Assembly (NCBI RefSeq): GCF_001998885.1
Contig: NZ_CP019609.1
Span: 1,910,001 to 1,974,000, forward strand
DNA: 64,000 nucleotides
Source of the DNA: Vagococcus penaei
Lineage (GTDB): Bacteria; Bacillota; Bacilli; Lactobacillales; Vagococcaceae
Direction of reading: 5' to 3'
Part shown: positions 36,148 to 44,584 of the stretch, in pieces
How positions within the stretch are numbered: position 1 is the stretch's first letter
Layout of the letters: each line of letters begins with the position of its first letter
Made by a program: the position numbers and the translations under genes
Notes under the pieces: generated by a model
Databases searched by the model: none
Seen by the model: only the letters and a program-made list of their open reading frames with translations
Told to the model about the DNA's origin: nothing

Positions 36148-37812
36148 GTGTCTAAAGAGTATAATAAAGGATCGGATAATCTTGTTGAAAGTTTAAAAAA
36201 TTTAGGTGTTAAGTATGTGTTTGGTATTCCAGGTGCTAAAATTGACGGTGTATTTAATGCGTTAGAAGATGATGGACCTGAATTGATTGTCACTCGACAT
36301 GAACAAAATGCTGCATTTATGGCACAAGCGATTGGTCGAATTACTGGGGAACCAGGTGTTGTGATTGCGACTAGTGGACCAGGTGCTAGTAATCTAGCTA
36401 CTGGTTTGGTGACTGCAACAGCAGAAGGTGATCCAGTGTTAGCGATTGGTGGACAAGTAAAAAGAAGCGATCTATTAAAATTGACACATCAAAGTATGGA
36501 CAATGCCGCGTTGTTCAAACCAATTACTAAATATAGTGCTGAAATTCAAGATCCTGAAACAATTTCAGAAGTAATTGCGAATGCTTATCGTTTGTCTAAA
36601 AGTTGTAAAATGGGTGCAAGTTTTATTAGTATTCCTCAAGACGTGGTCGATGCTCCTGTAAAAGAAAAAGTTATTAAACCTTTACAAAGCCCAAAATTAG
36701 GTTCGGCTTCTGCTGAAAATATTGCTTATTTAGCGGATAAAATTCAAGAAGCAGAATTACCTCTATTATTAGTTGGAATGCGCGGATCTAGTCATGAAGA
36801 AACTGAAGCAATTCGTCATTTAGTGGCTAAAACTGAATTGCCAGTAGTTGAAACTTTCCAAGCAGCTGGAGTGATTTCACGAGATTTGGAAGATAACTTT
36901 TTTGGTCGTGTCGGTTTATTTAGAAATCAACCAGGTGATATGCTGTTGAAACGTAGCGATTTGGTTATTGCTATTGGTTATGATCCGATTGAATATGAGG
37001 CAAGAAATTGGAATGCAGAGGGTGATGCTCGAATTATTGTTATTGATGAAGCACCTGCTGAGATTGATGCTTATATGCAACCTGAACGAGAATTAATTGG
37101 TAGTATCGCAGCAACGTTAAGCTCATTAGCAGATGTATTACCTGAGGGCCAAGTTTCGTTAGAATCTAAAAAATATTTATTGACTTTACAAGATAAATTG
37201 AAAAAAAGAGATTATTTTGAGCGACACGATGCATATAATCGCCTACATCCGCTAGAAGTGATTAACACATTACAGACAAATGTGACAGATGATATGACGG
37301 TGACAGTTGATGTGGGTAGCCACTATATTTGGATGGCGCGTCATTTTAGAAGTTATGAACCACGTCGTTTGTTATTTAGCAATGGAATGCAAACATTGGG
37401 TGTGGCTCTTCCGTGGGCGATAGGTGCAGCATTAGTTCGACCAAATACACAAATTATTTCGATATCAGGTGATGGTGGATTTTTATTTTCAGCACAAGAT
37501 TTAGAAACTGCTGTTCGCCGTAAATTAAATATTATCCATTTGATTTGGAATGACGGTCGTTACAATATGGTTGAATTTCAAGAAATTATGAAATATCAAC
37601 GATCATCTGGTGTTGACTTCGGGCCGGTAGATTTTGTTAAATATGCAGAAGCTTTTGGTGCGAAGGGGTTGCGTGCGACTAGTTTAGAAGAGTTACAAGA
37701 TGCTTTAACTGAAGGGTTTGCAACTGAAGGGCCAGTAATTATTGATATTCCAATTGATTACCGTGATAATGCTGAATTAGGTAAGACAATCTTACCAGAT
37801 CAATTTTATTAG
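36148..37812 (+). CDS. alsS: Acetolactate synthase, catabolic
   Basis: ThDP enzyme that joins two pyruvates to 2-acetolactate for acetoin formation. ThDP-family features are [11 protein letters not shown], the glutamate of [25 protein letters not shown], and the ThDP-binding [29 protein letters not shown]. The [10 protein letters not shown] and [19 protein letters not shown] segments are those of the FAD-free catabolic AlsS/BudB type rather than biosynthetic IlvB. The GTG at 36148 (MSKEYNKG) fits the AGGAG site better than the GTG at 36139. alsD follows after 19 bp, and no ilvN-like regulatory subunit is present. The pathway removes pyruvate and limits acidification. Confidence 0.95.
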   Translation: MSKEYNKGSDNLVESLKNLGVKYVFGIPGAKIDGVFNALEDDGPELIVTRHEQNAAFMAQAIGRITGEPGVVIATSGPGASNLATGLVTATAEGDPVLAIGGQVKRSDLLKLTHQSMDNAALFKPITKYSAEIQDPETISEVIANAYRLSKSCKMGASFISIPQDVVDAPVKEKVIKPLQSPKLGSASAENIAYLADKIQEAELPLLLVGMRGSSHEETEAIRHLVAKTELPVVETFQAAGVISRDLEDNFFGRVGLFRNQPGDMLLKRSDLVIAIGYDPIEYEARNWNAEGDARIIVIDEAPAEIDAYMQPERELIGSIAATLSSLADVLPEGQVSLESKKYLLTLQDKLKKRDYFERHDAYNRLHPLEVINTLQTNVTDDMTVTVDVGSHYIWMARHFRSYEPRRLLFSNGMQTLGVALPWAIGAALVRPNTQIISISGDGGFLFSAQDLETAVRRKLNIIHLIWNDGRYNMVEFQEIMKYQRSSGVDFGPVDFVKYAEAFGAKGLRATSLEELQDALTEGFATEGPVIIDIPIDYRDNAELGKTILPDQFY

Positions 37813-37831
37813 AAAGAAGGGTCTTTAAAAT

Positions 37832-38539
37832 ATGGAAAATATATTGTATCAACATGGAACATTAGGAGCGTTAATGGCGGGATTGATGGATGGCAACCTA
37901 ACAATGAATGACTTGTTAGAGAATGGAGACTTTGGGATTGGGACTCTACATGGGTTAGATGGTGAAGTTGTTGTGTTAAATGGACGAGCTTATCAAGCGC
38001 GTTCGACTGGTGAATTTGTTGAACTGAATGGTAGTGAATTGACACCATATGCGGCTGTCACAAATTTTAGAGCAAATCGTTATTTTTTTGTTGATACACC
38101 AGAATCAAGTGATAAACTAAAAAAAAATATCTTCAATCATTTGCTTAGTCCTAATTTATTTGCTGCTATTAAAATTTCTGGTGTTTTTGATAAAATGCAT
38201 GTGCGAGTGATGCCAAAGCAGTTTCCGCCGTATCAAAAATTAGTTGATGTAGCCAAAGTTCAACCTGAATTTACACGTAATCATGTTAAAGGGACGATTG
38301 TGGGCTTCTTTACGCCAACTTTGTTTCAAGGAACCGCAGCAGCTGGATTTCATTTACATTTTATTGATGAGACTGAAACATTTGGTGGACATATTTTAGA
38401 TTTTGACTTGTCACATGGTTTAGTGGAAATTAGTGATATTGAAACATTGACTCAACACTTTCCGATTACTGATGCTACTTTTCGTGATCAGACAATTGAT
38501 TATTCTAATGTTGCTTCAGAAATTGAAGAAGCAGAATAA
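37832..38539 (+). CDS. alsD: Alpha-acetolactate decarboxylase
   Basis: Zinc enzyme that decarboxylates 2-acetolactate to acetoin. It begins with a typical LYQHGTLGALMAGLMDGN stretch, and the zinc-binding histidines are seen in GFHLHFIDE and GGHILDFDL near the C-terminus. The substrate arginine lies in NHVKGTIVGFFTP and its surroundings. The length of 235 residues fits the family. It is co-transcribed with alsS and followed by two terminators in a row. Confidence 0.95.
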   Translation: MENILYQHGTLGALMAGLMDGNLTMNDLLENGDFGIGTLHGLDGEVVVLNGRAYQARSTGEFVELNGSELTPYAAVTNFRANRYFFVDTPESSDKLKKNIFNHLLSPNLFAAIKISGVFDKMHVRVMPKQFPPYQKLVDVAKVQPEFTRNHVKGTIVGFFTPTLFQGTAAAGFHLHFIDETETFGGHILDFDLSHGLVEISDIETLTQHFPITDATFRDQTIDYSNVASEIEEAE

Positions 38540-38562
38540 AAAAGTTACACAGTAACTTTTTT
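38538..38562 (+). terminator. First terminator after alsD
   Basis: AAAAAAGTTAC and GTAACTTTTTT around ACA, overlapping the stop codon. Confidence 0.8.
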
Positions 38563-38566
38563 ATTT

Positions 38567-38608
38567 ACCACTTAGCGCAACCGAATGCGCTAAGTGGTAT
38601 TTTTTTTG
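38567..38608 (+). terminator. Second terminator after alsD
   Basis: ACCACTTAGCGCA (38567-38579) pairs with TGCGCTAAGTGGT (38586-38598), followed by eight Ts. Confidence 0.9.
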
Positions 38609-38715
38609 TTAATCGGTGATTATTTATTACAAATGAAAAAAATAGTGAAAATTTCAAAATTGATAGCGATACCACGTTTGGAGCTGAGTTGAAAATATGA
38701 TAAAGTAATTTCGTT

Positions 38716-38729
38716 ATTGATATATCAAT
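38716..38729. promoter_or_regulatory. Palindrome in the leader of the PTS gene
   Basis: ATTGATATATCAAT is a perfect palindrome about 60 bp before the PTS start codon, just after a TATGAT element (38696-38701). It may be an operator. Confidence 0.4.
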
Positions 38730-38788
38730 GTAATTTTAGATATAGATATATTAATTTAACAATAAAAATTAAGCTGGGGGTTTGTTTT

Positions 38789-40939
38789 TTGAAAGGGAAA
38801 ACTTTTGAAGTGCTACAAAAAATCGGTAAAACATTTATGTTACCGATTGCGTTATTACCAGTAGCCGGATTACTTTTAGGGGTTGGGGCCTCGTTTACAG
38901 GGAATGCATTTATTAAAACTTATCATTTAGAAGGGTTACTAAATGAGCATACACTTTTATTTAAATTTTTATCTGTCCTAAAAGATTGTGGCGATATTAT
39001 TTTTGTTAACTTACCTTTATTATTCGCTGTATCTGTTGCGCTTGGAATGGCCAAAGCAGTCAAAGAAGTTGCTGCTTTATCTGCCGTGGTAGCTTATATT
39101 ATGATGTACGCTTCTTTAACTAGTGTGATTGATAATTTTTTAGATTTAAATAAATTAGAAAAAACTAGTGGCTTGATTGGTCAAGTTCTAGGTTTTGAGC
39201 ATACGATGAATACAGGTGTTTTTGGTGGGATTATTGTTGGTTTGCTTGTTGCATGGTTACACAATAAATATTACAAAATTGACTTGCCAGATGCTTTGTC
39301 ATTCTTTAGTGGCACGCGTTTTATACCTATTGTGTCTGCTTTAGCAGGAGTTGGCCTTGGGTTTGTTTTTGCTTTCATTTGGCCATTTTTTGCGGCCGGA
39401 ATTGCGGCTTTAGGTGTGTTAGTAGCTAACTTAGGTGTCGTTGGCACTTTTATTTACGGCTTTACTTATCGAGCATTAATTCCATTAGGATTACATCATG
39501 TCTTCTACTTACCATTTTGGCAAACATCACTTGGTGGTGTAGCAACCATTGATGGTCAAACGATAGAAGGGGCACAAAATATTTTATTTGCACAATTAGG
39601 TGCGGGTATTCCAATTGGACCAGAATATGCAAAATTTTTCTCAGGAATGTTTCCTTTTATGATTTTTGGTTATCCAGCAGCAGCGTATGCGATGTATCGT
39701 CAGGCTAAACCTGCTAAAAAAGAAAAAACTAAAGGCTTACTTTTTTCAGCATCATTAACATCGATATTTACAGGTATTACTGAACCTTTGGAATTTTCAT
39801 TTTTATTTGCATCGCCGTTTCTATATTTCGGTGTGCATTGTGTTTTAGCTGCGTTATCATTTGCGATTATGAACTTATTACATGTTGGTGTTGGTGTCAC
39901 TTTCTCTGGTGGCTTACTTGATTTTGTTTTATATGGAATTTTACCTGGACAAGGAATGACTAACTGGATACCGGTTGTTTTTGTAGGTATTATTTATGCT
40001 TTTGTTTATTATTTTGTGTTTACTTTCTTTATTAAAAAGTTTGATATTAAAACACCAGGACGTGAAGATGACGATGTGGAGACAAAATTACATTCGAAGC
40101 AAGACTATTTAGCAAGTAAAGATGGAAAAGTTTTTACAGATGAAGAAAAATTATCTTACCAAATTGTTTTAGGATTAGGTGGAAATGGTAATTTAGTAGA
40201 CGTTGATAATTGTGCGACTCGATTACGTGTCAATGTAAAAAATGGTAAATTAGTTAATCAATCAGTATTGAAAGCTACGGGTGCAGCTGGGGTAGTTGTT
40301 AATGGAAATGGTGTGCAGGTCATTTATGGACCGAAAGTAGCTAATATTAAGACTAATATTGATGAGTTTATTGCAGCTGGACATCAAGTAGCATTGGAAG
40401 AATCATTAGTTGAAGACTCTAGCAATAATTCGGTAGATATAATAGAAGAAAAATTACCAAGTGAACACAAACAAGTGAGTCGTGTACCGTTGTTCTCAGT
40501 ATCAAATGGACGAGTTATTCCAATTGGTGCAGTAGCGGATCAAGTATTTTCGCAAAAAATGATGGGTGATGGCTTTGCTGTTTTACCATCATCAAATGAT
40601 ATTTACTCACCTGTTCGTGGAGAAATTATGAGCATTTTTCCGACTAAACATGCATTAGGGATTAAAACACCTGAAGGGTTAGAATTGTTGCTTCATATGG
40701 GGCTTGATACAGTTCAATTAGATGGGAAACCATTTGAATTATGTGTTGCAGAAGGACAAGTTGTAACTGAAACAACGCAATTAGCGAAAGTCGATCTGAA
40801 ATCCATTCAAGAAGCTGGTAAGGGACTTGATATGATTGTTGTTGTCACAAATATGACAAGTGATATGACTATTGAATTAACTAATTTAGGTACTCAGGAA
40901 ACAATTCAAGAAATTGGTAGTGTTCTAATTACAAAATAG
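38789..40939 (+). CDS. PTS transporter EIICBA, glucose/maltose family
   Basis: Three-domain sugar transporter-kinase of the phosphoenolpyruvate phosphotransferase system. The EIIC membrane domain (about residues 1-430) starts KTFEVLQKIGKTFMLPIALLPVAGLL and has GLHHVFYLPFW and the GITEPLEF motif. The EIIB domain has phospho-cysteine Cys475 in DNCATRLRV. The EIIA domain (about 570-716) has phospho-histidine His636 in LLLHMGLDT. The start is taken as TTG at 38789 because GGGGG lies 8 bp before it and EIIC homology begins there; the longer frame from 38717 would add unrelated residues. Sugar specificity (glucose, maltose or other glucosides) cannot be settled from sequence. Confidence 0.9.
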   Translation: MKGKTFEVLQKIGKTFMLPIALLPVAGLLLGVGASFTGNAFIKTYHLEGLLNEHTLLFKFLSVLKDCGDIIFVNLPLLFAVSVALGMAKAVKEVAALSAVVAYIMMYASLTSVIDNFLDLNKLEKTSGLIGQVLGFEHTMNTGVFGGIIVGLLVAWLHNKYYKIDLPDALSFFSGTRFIPIVSALAGVGLGFVFAFIWPFFAAGIAALGVLVANLGVVGTFIYGFTYRALIPLGLHHVFYLPFWQTSLGGVATIDGQTIEGAQNILFAQLGAGIPIGPEYAKFFSGMFPFMIFGYPAAAYAMYRQAKPAKKEKTKGLLFSASLTSIFTGITEPLEFSFLFASPFLYFGVHCVLAALSFAIMNLLHVGVGVTFSGGLLDFVLYGILPGQGMTNWIPVVFVGIIYAFVYYFVFTFFIKKFDIKTPGREDDDVETKLHSKQDYLASKDGKVFTDEEKLSYQIVLGLGGNGNLVDVDNCATRLRVNVKNGKLVNQSVLKATGAAGVVVNGNGVQVIYGPKVANIKTNIDEFIAAGHQVALEESLVEDSSNNSVDIIEEKLPSEHKQVSRVPLFSVSNGRVIPIGAVADQVFSQKMMGDGFAVLPSSNDIYSPVRGEIMSIFPTKHALGIKTPEGLELLLHMGLDTVQLDGKPFELCVAEGQVVTETTQLAKVDLKSIQEAGKGLDMIVVVTNMTSDMTIELTNLGTQETIQEIGSVLITK

Positions 40940-40942
40940 TAA

Positions 40943-40991
40943 AAAATAAGCACGTGTGTTCATGTAGATGATGAACACACGTGCTTATTTT
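40943..40991 (+). terminator. Rho-independent terminator of the PTS gene
   Basis: A perfect 21-bp stem (40943-40963 with 40971-40991), core GCACGTGTGTTCAT, seven-base loop. Confidence 0.9.
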
Positions 40992-41002
40992 AAAGTGAAT
41001 TA

Positions 41003-41037
41003 AAAAAACCATTCAGAAAATTTCTGAATGGTTTTTT
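41003..41037. terminator. Terminator of tRNA-Arg (minus), possibly bidirectional
   Basis: AAAAAACCATTCAGAAA pairs perfectly with TTTCTGAATGGTTTTTT around one A; T-runs exist on both strands. Confidence 0.85.
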
Positions 41038-41045
41038 ACTATTAA

Positions 41046-41119
41046 CGTCGCAGGAGGGATTCGAACCCCCGACCGTTCGCTTAGAAGGCGAATGCTCTAT
41101 CCGGCTGAGCTACTGCGAC
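41046..41119 (-). tRNA. tRNA-Arg (anticodon TCT)
   Basis: Read on the minus strand, the sequence GTCGCAGTAGCTCAG folds with a 7-bp acceptor stem (GTCGCAG/CTGCGAC), a D-arm, the anticodon arm TTCGC-CTTCTAA-GCGAA with anticodon TCT (41085-41083) and the T-arm GGGGGTTCGAATCCC. The discriminator base is G. No CCA is encoded. A promoter TTGACT-17-TATTAT (41184-41156) lies upstream. Confidence 0.97.
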
Positions 41120-41155
41120 AACTTAAAAATTAAGTTTCTCTCAAGCACAAACATA

Positions 41156-41184
41156 ATAATAAACAATTAGTCTGTTATAGTCAA
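41156..41184 (-). promoter_or_regulatory. Promoter of tRNA-Arg
   Basis: On the minus strand TTGACT (41184-41179), 17-bp spacer, TATTAT (41161-41156). Confidence 0.7.
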
Positions 41185-41256
41185 GCTTTTTTTTATAAAA
41201 TATAAAAAAATTAGTTTTCTATGATAAAACTTTAAAAACTATTTCTGATAATGTAG

Positions 41257-41285
41257 TAGACAAAAAATTAATTTAGGTATATAAT
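41257..41285 (+). promoter_or_regulatory. Promoter of the second TetR gene
   Basis: TAGACA (41257-41262), 17-bp spacer, TATAAT (41280-41285). Confidence 0.65.
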
Positions 41286-41357
41286 CTTAATGTTAGATTC
41301 AACAGATTGGGTTGGGAAACCTTTCTGTAAAATTAGAATTGAGGGGAAGATTATATT

Positions 41358-41969
41358 ATGGGGAAAATAGATCCAAGAGTAATTAAGACGCGCAAAAAAT
41401 TAAGAGGTTCATTTTTAGAGCTACTAAAAACGCGTACATTAAGTGAGATGAATATCAAAGATTTAACGAATCAAGCTGGTGTTACACGAGGAACGTTTTA
41501 TTTACACTACAAAGATAAAGATACATTTATTGAGACTATTATGGAAGAAATTATTGAAGATTTCTATCAACACGTAATTGTTTATTCAACAATTGATGGT
41601 GAAGAAAATGTTCCGCAATTAGTATTAGATAATTTCTTTAAATATGTTGGAGAAGCGCCTGAGTTCTTTATTACATTATTGAAAGAGCATGATGCGGATA
41701 TGTACCGCGTGTTGTTTAGTGATAAATTATATGACTACATTTTAGAACATGTGTCGCACTCTAATCCGATTCCTGTGCGTAAATTACCAAAAGAACTAAT
41801 TGCTAACTATTTAGTTTACGGTTTATTAGGGATTTCAGAGGCTTGGGTTGTTGAAGGTAAAATTTATGCAAACCATTACATGGCTGCAAATGTTGCTAAA
41901 TTGATGAAATCAGAACTTTTTGAAGAAGTAAAATTAACTAATTTTTTCGTTGATGTTGTAAAAGACTAA
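41358..41969 (+). CDS. TetR/AcrR family transcriptional regulator (TetR_C DUF-type)
   Basis: Regulator of 203 residues. The helix-turn-helix is at about residues 8-55: RVIKTRKKLRGSFLELLKTRTLSEMNIKDL, then NQAGVTRGTFYLHYKDKDTFI. The C-terminal domain with YVGEAPEFFITLLKEHDADMY and the LLGISEAWVVEG segment resembles the DhaS/YkuS-like TetR group. The ATG has a GAGGGGA ribosome site. It is a single gene with its own promoter and terminator, and no target gene is adjacent: the next genes are ribosomal. Its target and ligand are unknown. Confidence 0.88.
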   Translation: MGKIDPRVIKTRKKLRGSFLELLKTRTLSEMNIKDLTNQAGVTRGTFYLHYKDKDTFIETIMEEIIEDFYQHVIVYSTIDGEENVPQLVLDNFFKYVGEAPEFFITLLKEHDADMYRVLFSDKLYDYILEHVSHSNPIPVRKLPKELIANYLVYGLLGISEAWVVEGKIYANHYMAANVAKLMKSELFEEVKLTNFFVDVVKD

Positions 41970-41987
41970 ATAGAATAGTAATAAATT

Positions 41988-42021
41988 AAAAGGTTAACTA
42001 AAAAGTAGTTGACCTTTTTTT
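41988..42021 (+). terminator. Terminator of the second TetR gene
   Basis: AAAGGTTAACTA pairs with TAGTTGACCTTT with one G-T pair, then Ts. Confidence 0.8.
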
Positions 42022-42037
42022 CTATATTTGGTAAGAT
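42009..42037 (+). promoter_or_regulatory. Promoter of rplU operon overlapping the upstream terminator
   Basis: TTGACC (42009-42014), 17-bp spacer, TAAGAT (42032-42037). The -35 lies in the 3' arm of the tetR terminator. Confidence 0.6.
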
Positions 42038-42044
42038 GTTAATG

Positions 42045-42140
42045 TTGTAATTGTGTGCACCACAGCTACAACCGCTCGAATTAAGTTATTAAGTACGTTA
42101 TGTCGCTTATGCCGGCGAGTCTAAGTAAAGAATAGGAGGT
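42045..42140 (+). ncRNA. Ribosomal protein L21 leader
   Basis: About 95 nt between the promoter and the rplU ribosome site, with GC-richer, structured sequence (ACAACCGCTCG, CGCTTATGCCGGCGAG). By position and content this is the L21 leader known from Firmicutes, which lets the product repress its own operon. The assignment is by context; the fold was not computed. Confidence 0.6.
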
Positions 42141-42151
42141 GCGGAACAAAC

Positions 42152-42460
42152 ATGTACGCTATTGTTAAAACTGGTGGTAAACAAGTTAAAGTTGAAGTAG
42201 GTCAAGCAATCTACGTTGAGAAATTAGACGTAGAAGCTGGTGAAAAAGTTGTGTTTGATGAAGTTATTTTAGTAGGTGGCGAAACAACTAAAGTTGGAAC
42301 GCCAATCGTTGCAGGTGCAACTGTTGAAGGAACTGTTGAAAAACAAGGAAAACAAAAGAAAGTTGTTACTTACAAATACAAACCTAAAAAAGATTCTCAT
42401 CGTAAACAAGGTCACCGTCAACCATATACTAAAATTATGATTGATGCGATCAACGCATAA
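42152..42460 (+). CDS. rplU: 50S ribosomal protein L21
   Basis: Structural protein of the large ribosomal subunit, 102 residues. It begins [25 protein letters not shown] and ends with the basic [26 protein letters not shown], both typical of L21. A strong TAGGAGGTG site precedes it. It is first in the rplU-prp-rpmA operon, the usual Firmicutes order. Confidence 0.98.
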   Translation: MYAIVKTGGKQVKVEVGQAIYVEKLDVEAGEKVVFDEVILVGGETTKVGTPIVAGATVEGTVEKQGKQKKVVTYKYKPKKDSHRKQGHRQPYTKIMIDAINA

Positions 42461-42489
42461 TAAACTGATTAAAAGGGTGAGTTGCTCAT

Positions 42490-42814
42490 GATTGATGTAG
42501 CATTTACACACAATAAGCAACACCAAATTGTTGCTTTTGAAATGAGTGGTCATGCTGGTTCTGGTCCTTGTGGCTATGATATTGTATGTGCTGCTTGTTC
42601 AGCGCTATCAATCAATACTGTTAATAGTATTAGTCAATTGGCTAATTTCGATTTAATTGTAGAGGTTGATGACGGTTATCTTTTTGCAACTTTGCCAGAA
42701 GATATAACAAAAGAACAATTGAAAATAAGTCAAATCTTATTATCTAGTTTGCTTATTGGGTTAGATGAAATAGAAAAAGAGTACTCACAATTTATCCAAG
42801 TAACTAAAAACTGA
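42490..42814 (+). CDS. prp: Ribosomal-processing cysteine protease Prp
   Basis: Cysteine protease that trims the N-terminus of ribosomal protein L27. The catalytic His is in MSGHAGSG and the Cys in [12 protein letters not shown], as in S. aureus Prp. It is about 110 residues long and lies between rplU and rpmA, where it is found in Firmicutes with extended L27. The start codon is the ATG at 42488-42490 following AAAAGGGTGAGTTGCTC ([10 protein letters not shown]), or the nearby ATG at 42482 in the same frame; translation from 42482 (MLMIDV) is also possible. The first option leaves better ribosome-site spacing. Confidence 0.9.
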
Positions 42815-42827
42815 GGAGGTGTATCTC

Positions 42828-43112
42828 ATGTTAACAATGAATTTACAATTATTCGCCCACAAAAAAGGTGGAGGTTCAACAACTAACGGTCGTGACTCAC
42901 AATCAAAACGTTTAGGTGCAAAACGTGCTGACGGTCAAACTGTTTCTGGTGGTTCAATCTTATACCGTCAACGTGGAACAAAAATTTATCCAGGTACTAA
43001 CGTAGGTCGCGGTGGCGACGATACATTATATGCTAAAGTGGAAGGCGTTGTACGTTTTGAACGTAAAGGACGCGACAAAACTCAAGTTTCTGTTTATCCA
43101 GTAGCTAAATAA
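42828..43112 (+). CDS. rpmA: 50S ribosomal protein L27 with cleavable N-terminus
   Basis: Protein of the peptidyl-transferase region of the large subunit, 94 residues. The start is the ATG at 42828, 8 bp after GAGGAGGT, giving [16 protein letters not shown]. The first nine residues (MLTMNLQLF) are the extension that Prp removes in Firmicutes, cutting after Phe9 so that the mature chain starts [15 protein letters not shown]. It is the last gene of the rplU operon, followed by a strong terminator. Confidence 0.97.
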   Translation: MLTMNLQLFAHKKGGGSTTNGRDSQSKRLGAKRADGQTVSGGSILYRQRGTKIYPGTNVGRGGDDTLYAKVEGVVRFERKGRDKTQVSVYPVAK

Positions 43113-43120
43113 TGATTTTA

Positions 43121-43164
43121 AAAAAAGCTTAAATTCTTTTTAAATCAAGAATTTAAGCTTTTTT
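43121..43164 (+). terminator. Rho-independent terminator of rpmA
   Basis: AAAAAAGCTTAAATTCTT (43121-43138) and AAGAATTTAAGCTTTTTT (43147-43164) form a perfect 18-bp stem. Confidence 0.9.
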
Positions 43165-43219
43165 ATTTTGTTTTGATTTAAATGCTCTTCATTAGGTTGT
43201 ACTGTTGAAAAACATTTAG

Positions 43220-43234
43220 TGATAATGATTAGCA
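43220..43234. promoter_or_regulatory. Fur-like 7-1-7 box upstream of the IS element
   Basis: TGATAATGATTAGCA matches the 7-1-7 Fur consensus TGATAATNATTATCA in 13 of 14 defined positions. It lies 36 bp before the insertion sequence, with no regulated gene left next to it. Confidence 0.45.
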
Positions 43235-43270
43235 CTGATTACATCTTAGAATTTGTTTCCTATAATTAAT

Positions 43271-44079
43271 GGTTCTGTTGCAAAGTTTTCCAATTCTCTT
43301 GATGTAGGGTAGAATTAAGAAAAAAAGTTAACTAGGAGCTTTCAAATGACTCATTTTAAGGGGAAACAATTCAAAAAAGACATTATAACGGTAGCCGTTG
43401 TCTATTATTTGAGATATAAATTGAGTTATCGGGAAGTTTCAAAAATTATGAGCGACCGTGGAATTAACGTTTGCCACACAACTATCTATCGCTGGGTACA
43501 AGAATCCAGTCAAATTATCTACGGTTTATGGAAAAAAAGAAATCAGTCTGTTAACGATTCTTGGCGAATGGATGAAACTTATATTAAAATAAAAGGAAAA
43601 TGGCATTACTTGTATCGTGCCATCGACTCTTCGGGTTTAACCTTGGATACTTGGTTGAGAAAGAATCGCGATAAACAAGCAGTCTATGCTTTCTTTAAAA
43701 GATTAGTCAAACAATTTGGGGAACCTAGAGTTCTTGTGACTGATAAAGCTCCTTCACTAAGGAGCGCGTTTAATCGACTTAAGCTAGAAGGTTTATTTGA
43801 TAGAACGACTCATCGAACAAGTAAATATTTAAATAATATCATTGAACAAGACCATCGACCGGTTAAGAAGAGACATACATTATATCAGTCCATAAGGACT
43901 GCCTCCTCCACGATTAAAGGAATTGAAGCAATACATGCACTGTACAAAACTAGCCAAAGAGACGGAAATCTCTTCGGCTTTTCAGTGATTCACGAAATCA
44001 ATCAACTACTAGGTATTCCTGCATAAAACTCACGTAAGAAGTAAAAATTAGTTCTAATTTTAAACTTTGCAACAGAACC
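43271..44079 (+). mobile_element. IS6-family insertion sequence, IS1216-like, 809 bp
   Basis: A complete element bounded by perfect 18-bp inverted repeats GGTTCTGTTGCAAAGTTT (left at 43271; right ending at 44079). Size, ends and a single 226-residue transposase match the IS1216/IS257 branch of the IS6 family, which moves by cointegrate formation. The eight bases on either side (TAATTAAT and ATTTAAAG) differ, so no target duplication is seen; this suggests recombination between copies or a deletion next to the element after insertion. Confidence 0.95.
43346..44026 (+). CDS. IS6-family transposase (IS1216-like)
   Basis: DDE transposase of 226 residues filling the insertion sequence. It starts MTHFKGKQFKKDIITVAVVYYLRYKLSYREV, has a helix-turn-helix region RGINVCHTTIYRWV, and the catalytic Asp in WRMDETYIKIKGKW, Asp in VTDKAPS and Glu in NNIIEQDHRPVK. 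The C-terminus FGFSVIHEINQLLGIPA is typical. The frame is intact, so it may be active. It resembles IS1216 transposase clearly but not identically, judging from memory of the family. Confidence 0.95.
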   Translation: MTHFKGKQFKKDIITVAVVYYLRYKLSYREVSKIMSDRGINVCHTTIYRWVQESSQIIYGLWKKRNQSVNDSWRMDETYIKIKGKWHYLYRAIDSSGLTLDTWLRKNRDKQAVYAFFKRLVKQFGEPRVLVTDKAPSLRSAFNRLKLEGLFDRTTHRTSKYLNNIIEQDHRPVKKRHTLYQSIRTASSTIKGIEAIHALYKTSQRDGNLFGFSVIHEINQLLGIPA

Positions 44080-44105
44080 ATTTAAAGAAATAGGTGATAT
44101 TAATT

Positions 44106-44327
44106 ATGCTTTTAAGAAGGATGAAATTATATATTAAAGTAATGTACGTTTTGGTTGTTGTCTTTATTGTAGCTACTTTATTTTCAATTTATAGACGCGA
44201 TTGGGTTTGGAGTTTTATTGGAGTTTTAGGTGTTTTTAGCACACTATATAGCGTGAAACAGTTAAAAGAAGCAAGTAATATGTTGAAAGAGGCACTTGAT
44301 ACTGTGAGTGATGAGAAACCAATTTAG
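44106..44327 (+). CDS. Small two-helix membrane protein, unknown function
   Basis: 73 residues with two predicted membrane segments (VMYVLVVVFIVATLFSIY and WVWSFIGVLGVFSTLYSV) and a charged C-terminal tail KQLKEASNMLKEALDTVSDEKP. The ATG at 44106 follows ATAGGTG; a GTG at 44094 in the same frame overlaps that site. It begins 27 bp after the insertion sequence, so its native promoter may have been replaced by the element. No family is recognised. It may be genuine or the remains of a region broken by the IS. Confidence 0.5.
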   Translation: MLLRRMKLYIKVMYVLVVVFIVATLFSIYRRDWVWSFIGVLGVFSTLYSVKQLKEASNMLKEALDTVSDEKPI

Positions 44328-44439
44328 AAAAAATTCAGCTATTTATTTAATTGATTATTTTGATGATTTAGTTCACTAATTGAGGACTAATAGTGAAGTC
44401 GATTTATTGAGGAATTAATCTATTATTAAAGTTTTTATC

Positions 44440-44483
44440 TAAGTTCATCATAGTGAGTAATATAATTCATAATGATGAACTTA
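44440..44483. repeat. Perfect 12-bp inverted repeat
   Basis: TAAGTTCATCAT (44440-44451) and ATGATGAACTTA (44472-44483) around a 20-base loop. No immediate T-run, so not a clear terminator; it may be an operator or an old element end. Confidence 0.5.
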
Positions 44484-44584
44484 AACATGTATTTTTTTAA
44501 AGTTGCTTTTAATTGGCATTATGTTAGCCTAAGAGTTAAATAACTATGATAAAATGAACGGAATTTTACAAAGGTGGGGTTTGT

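Noticed and set aside
43271-44079. Larger composite transposon around the IS
   Set aside because: No second copy of the IS and no resistance or cargo genes are seen within the window.
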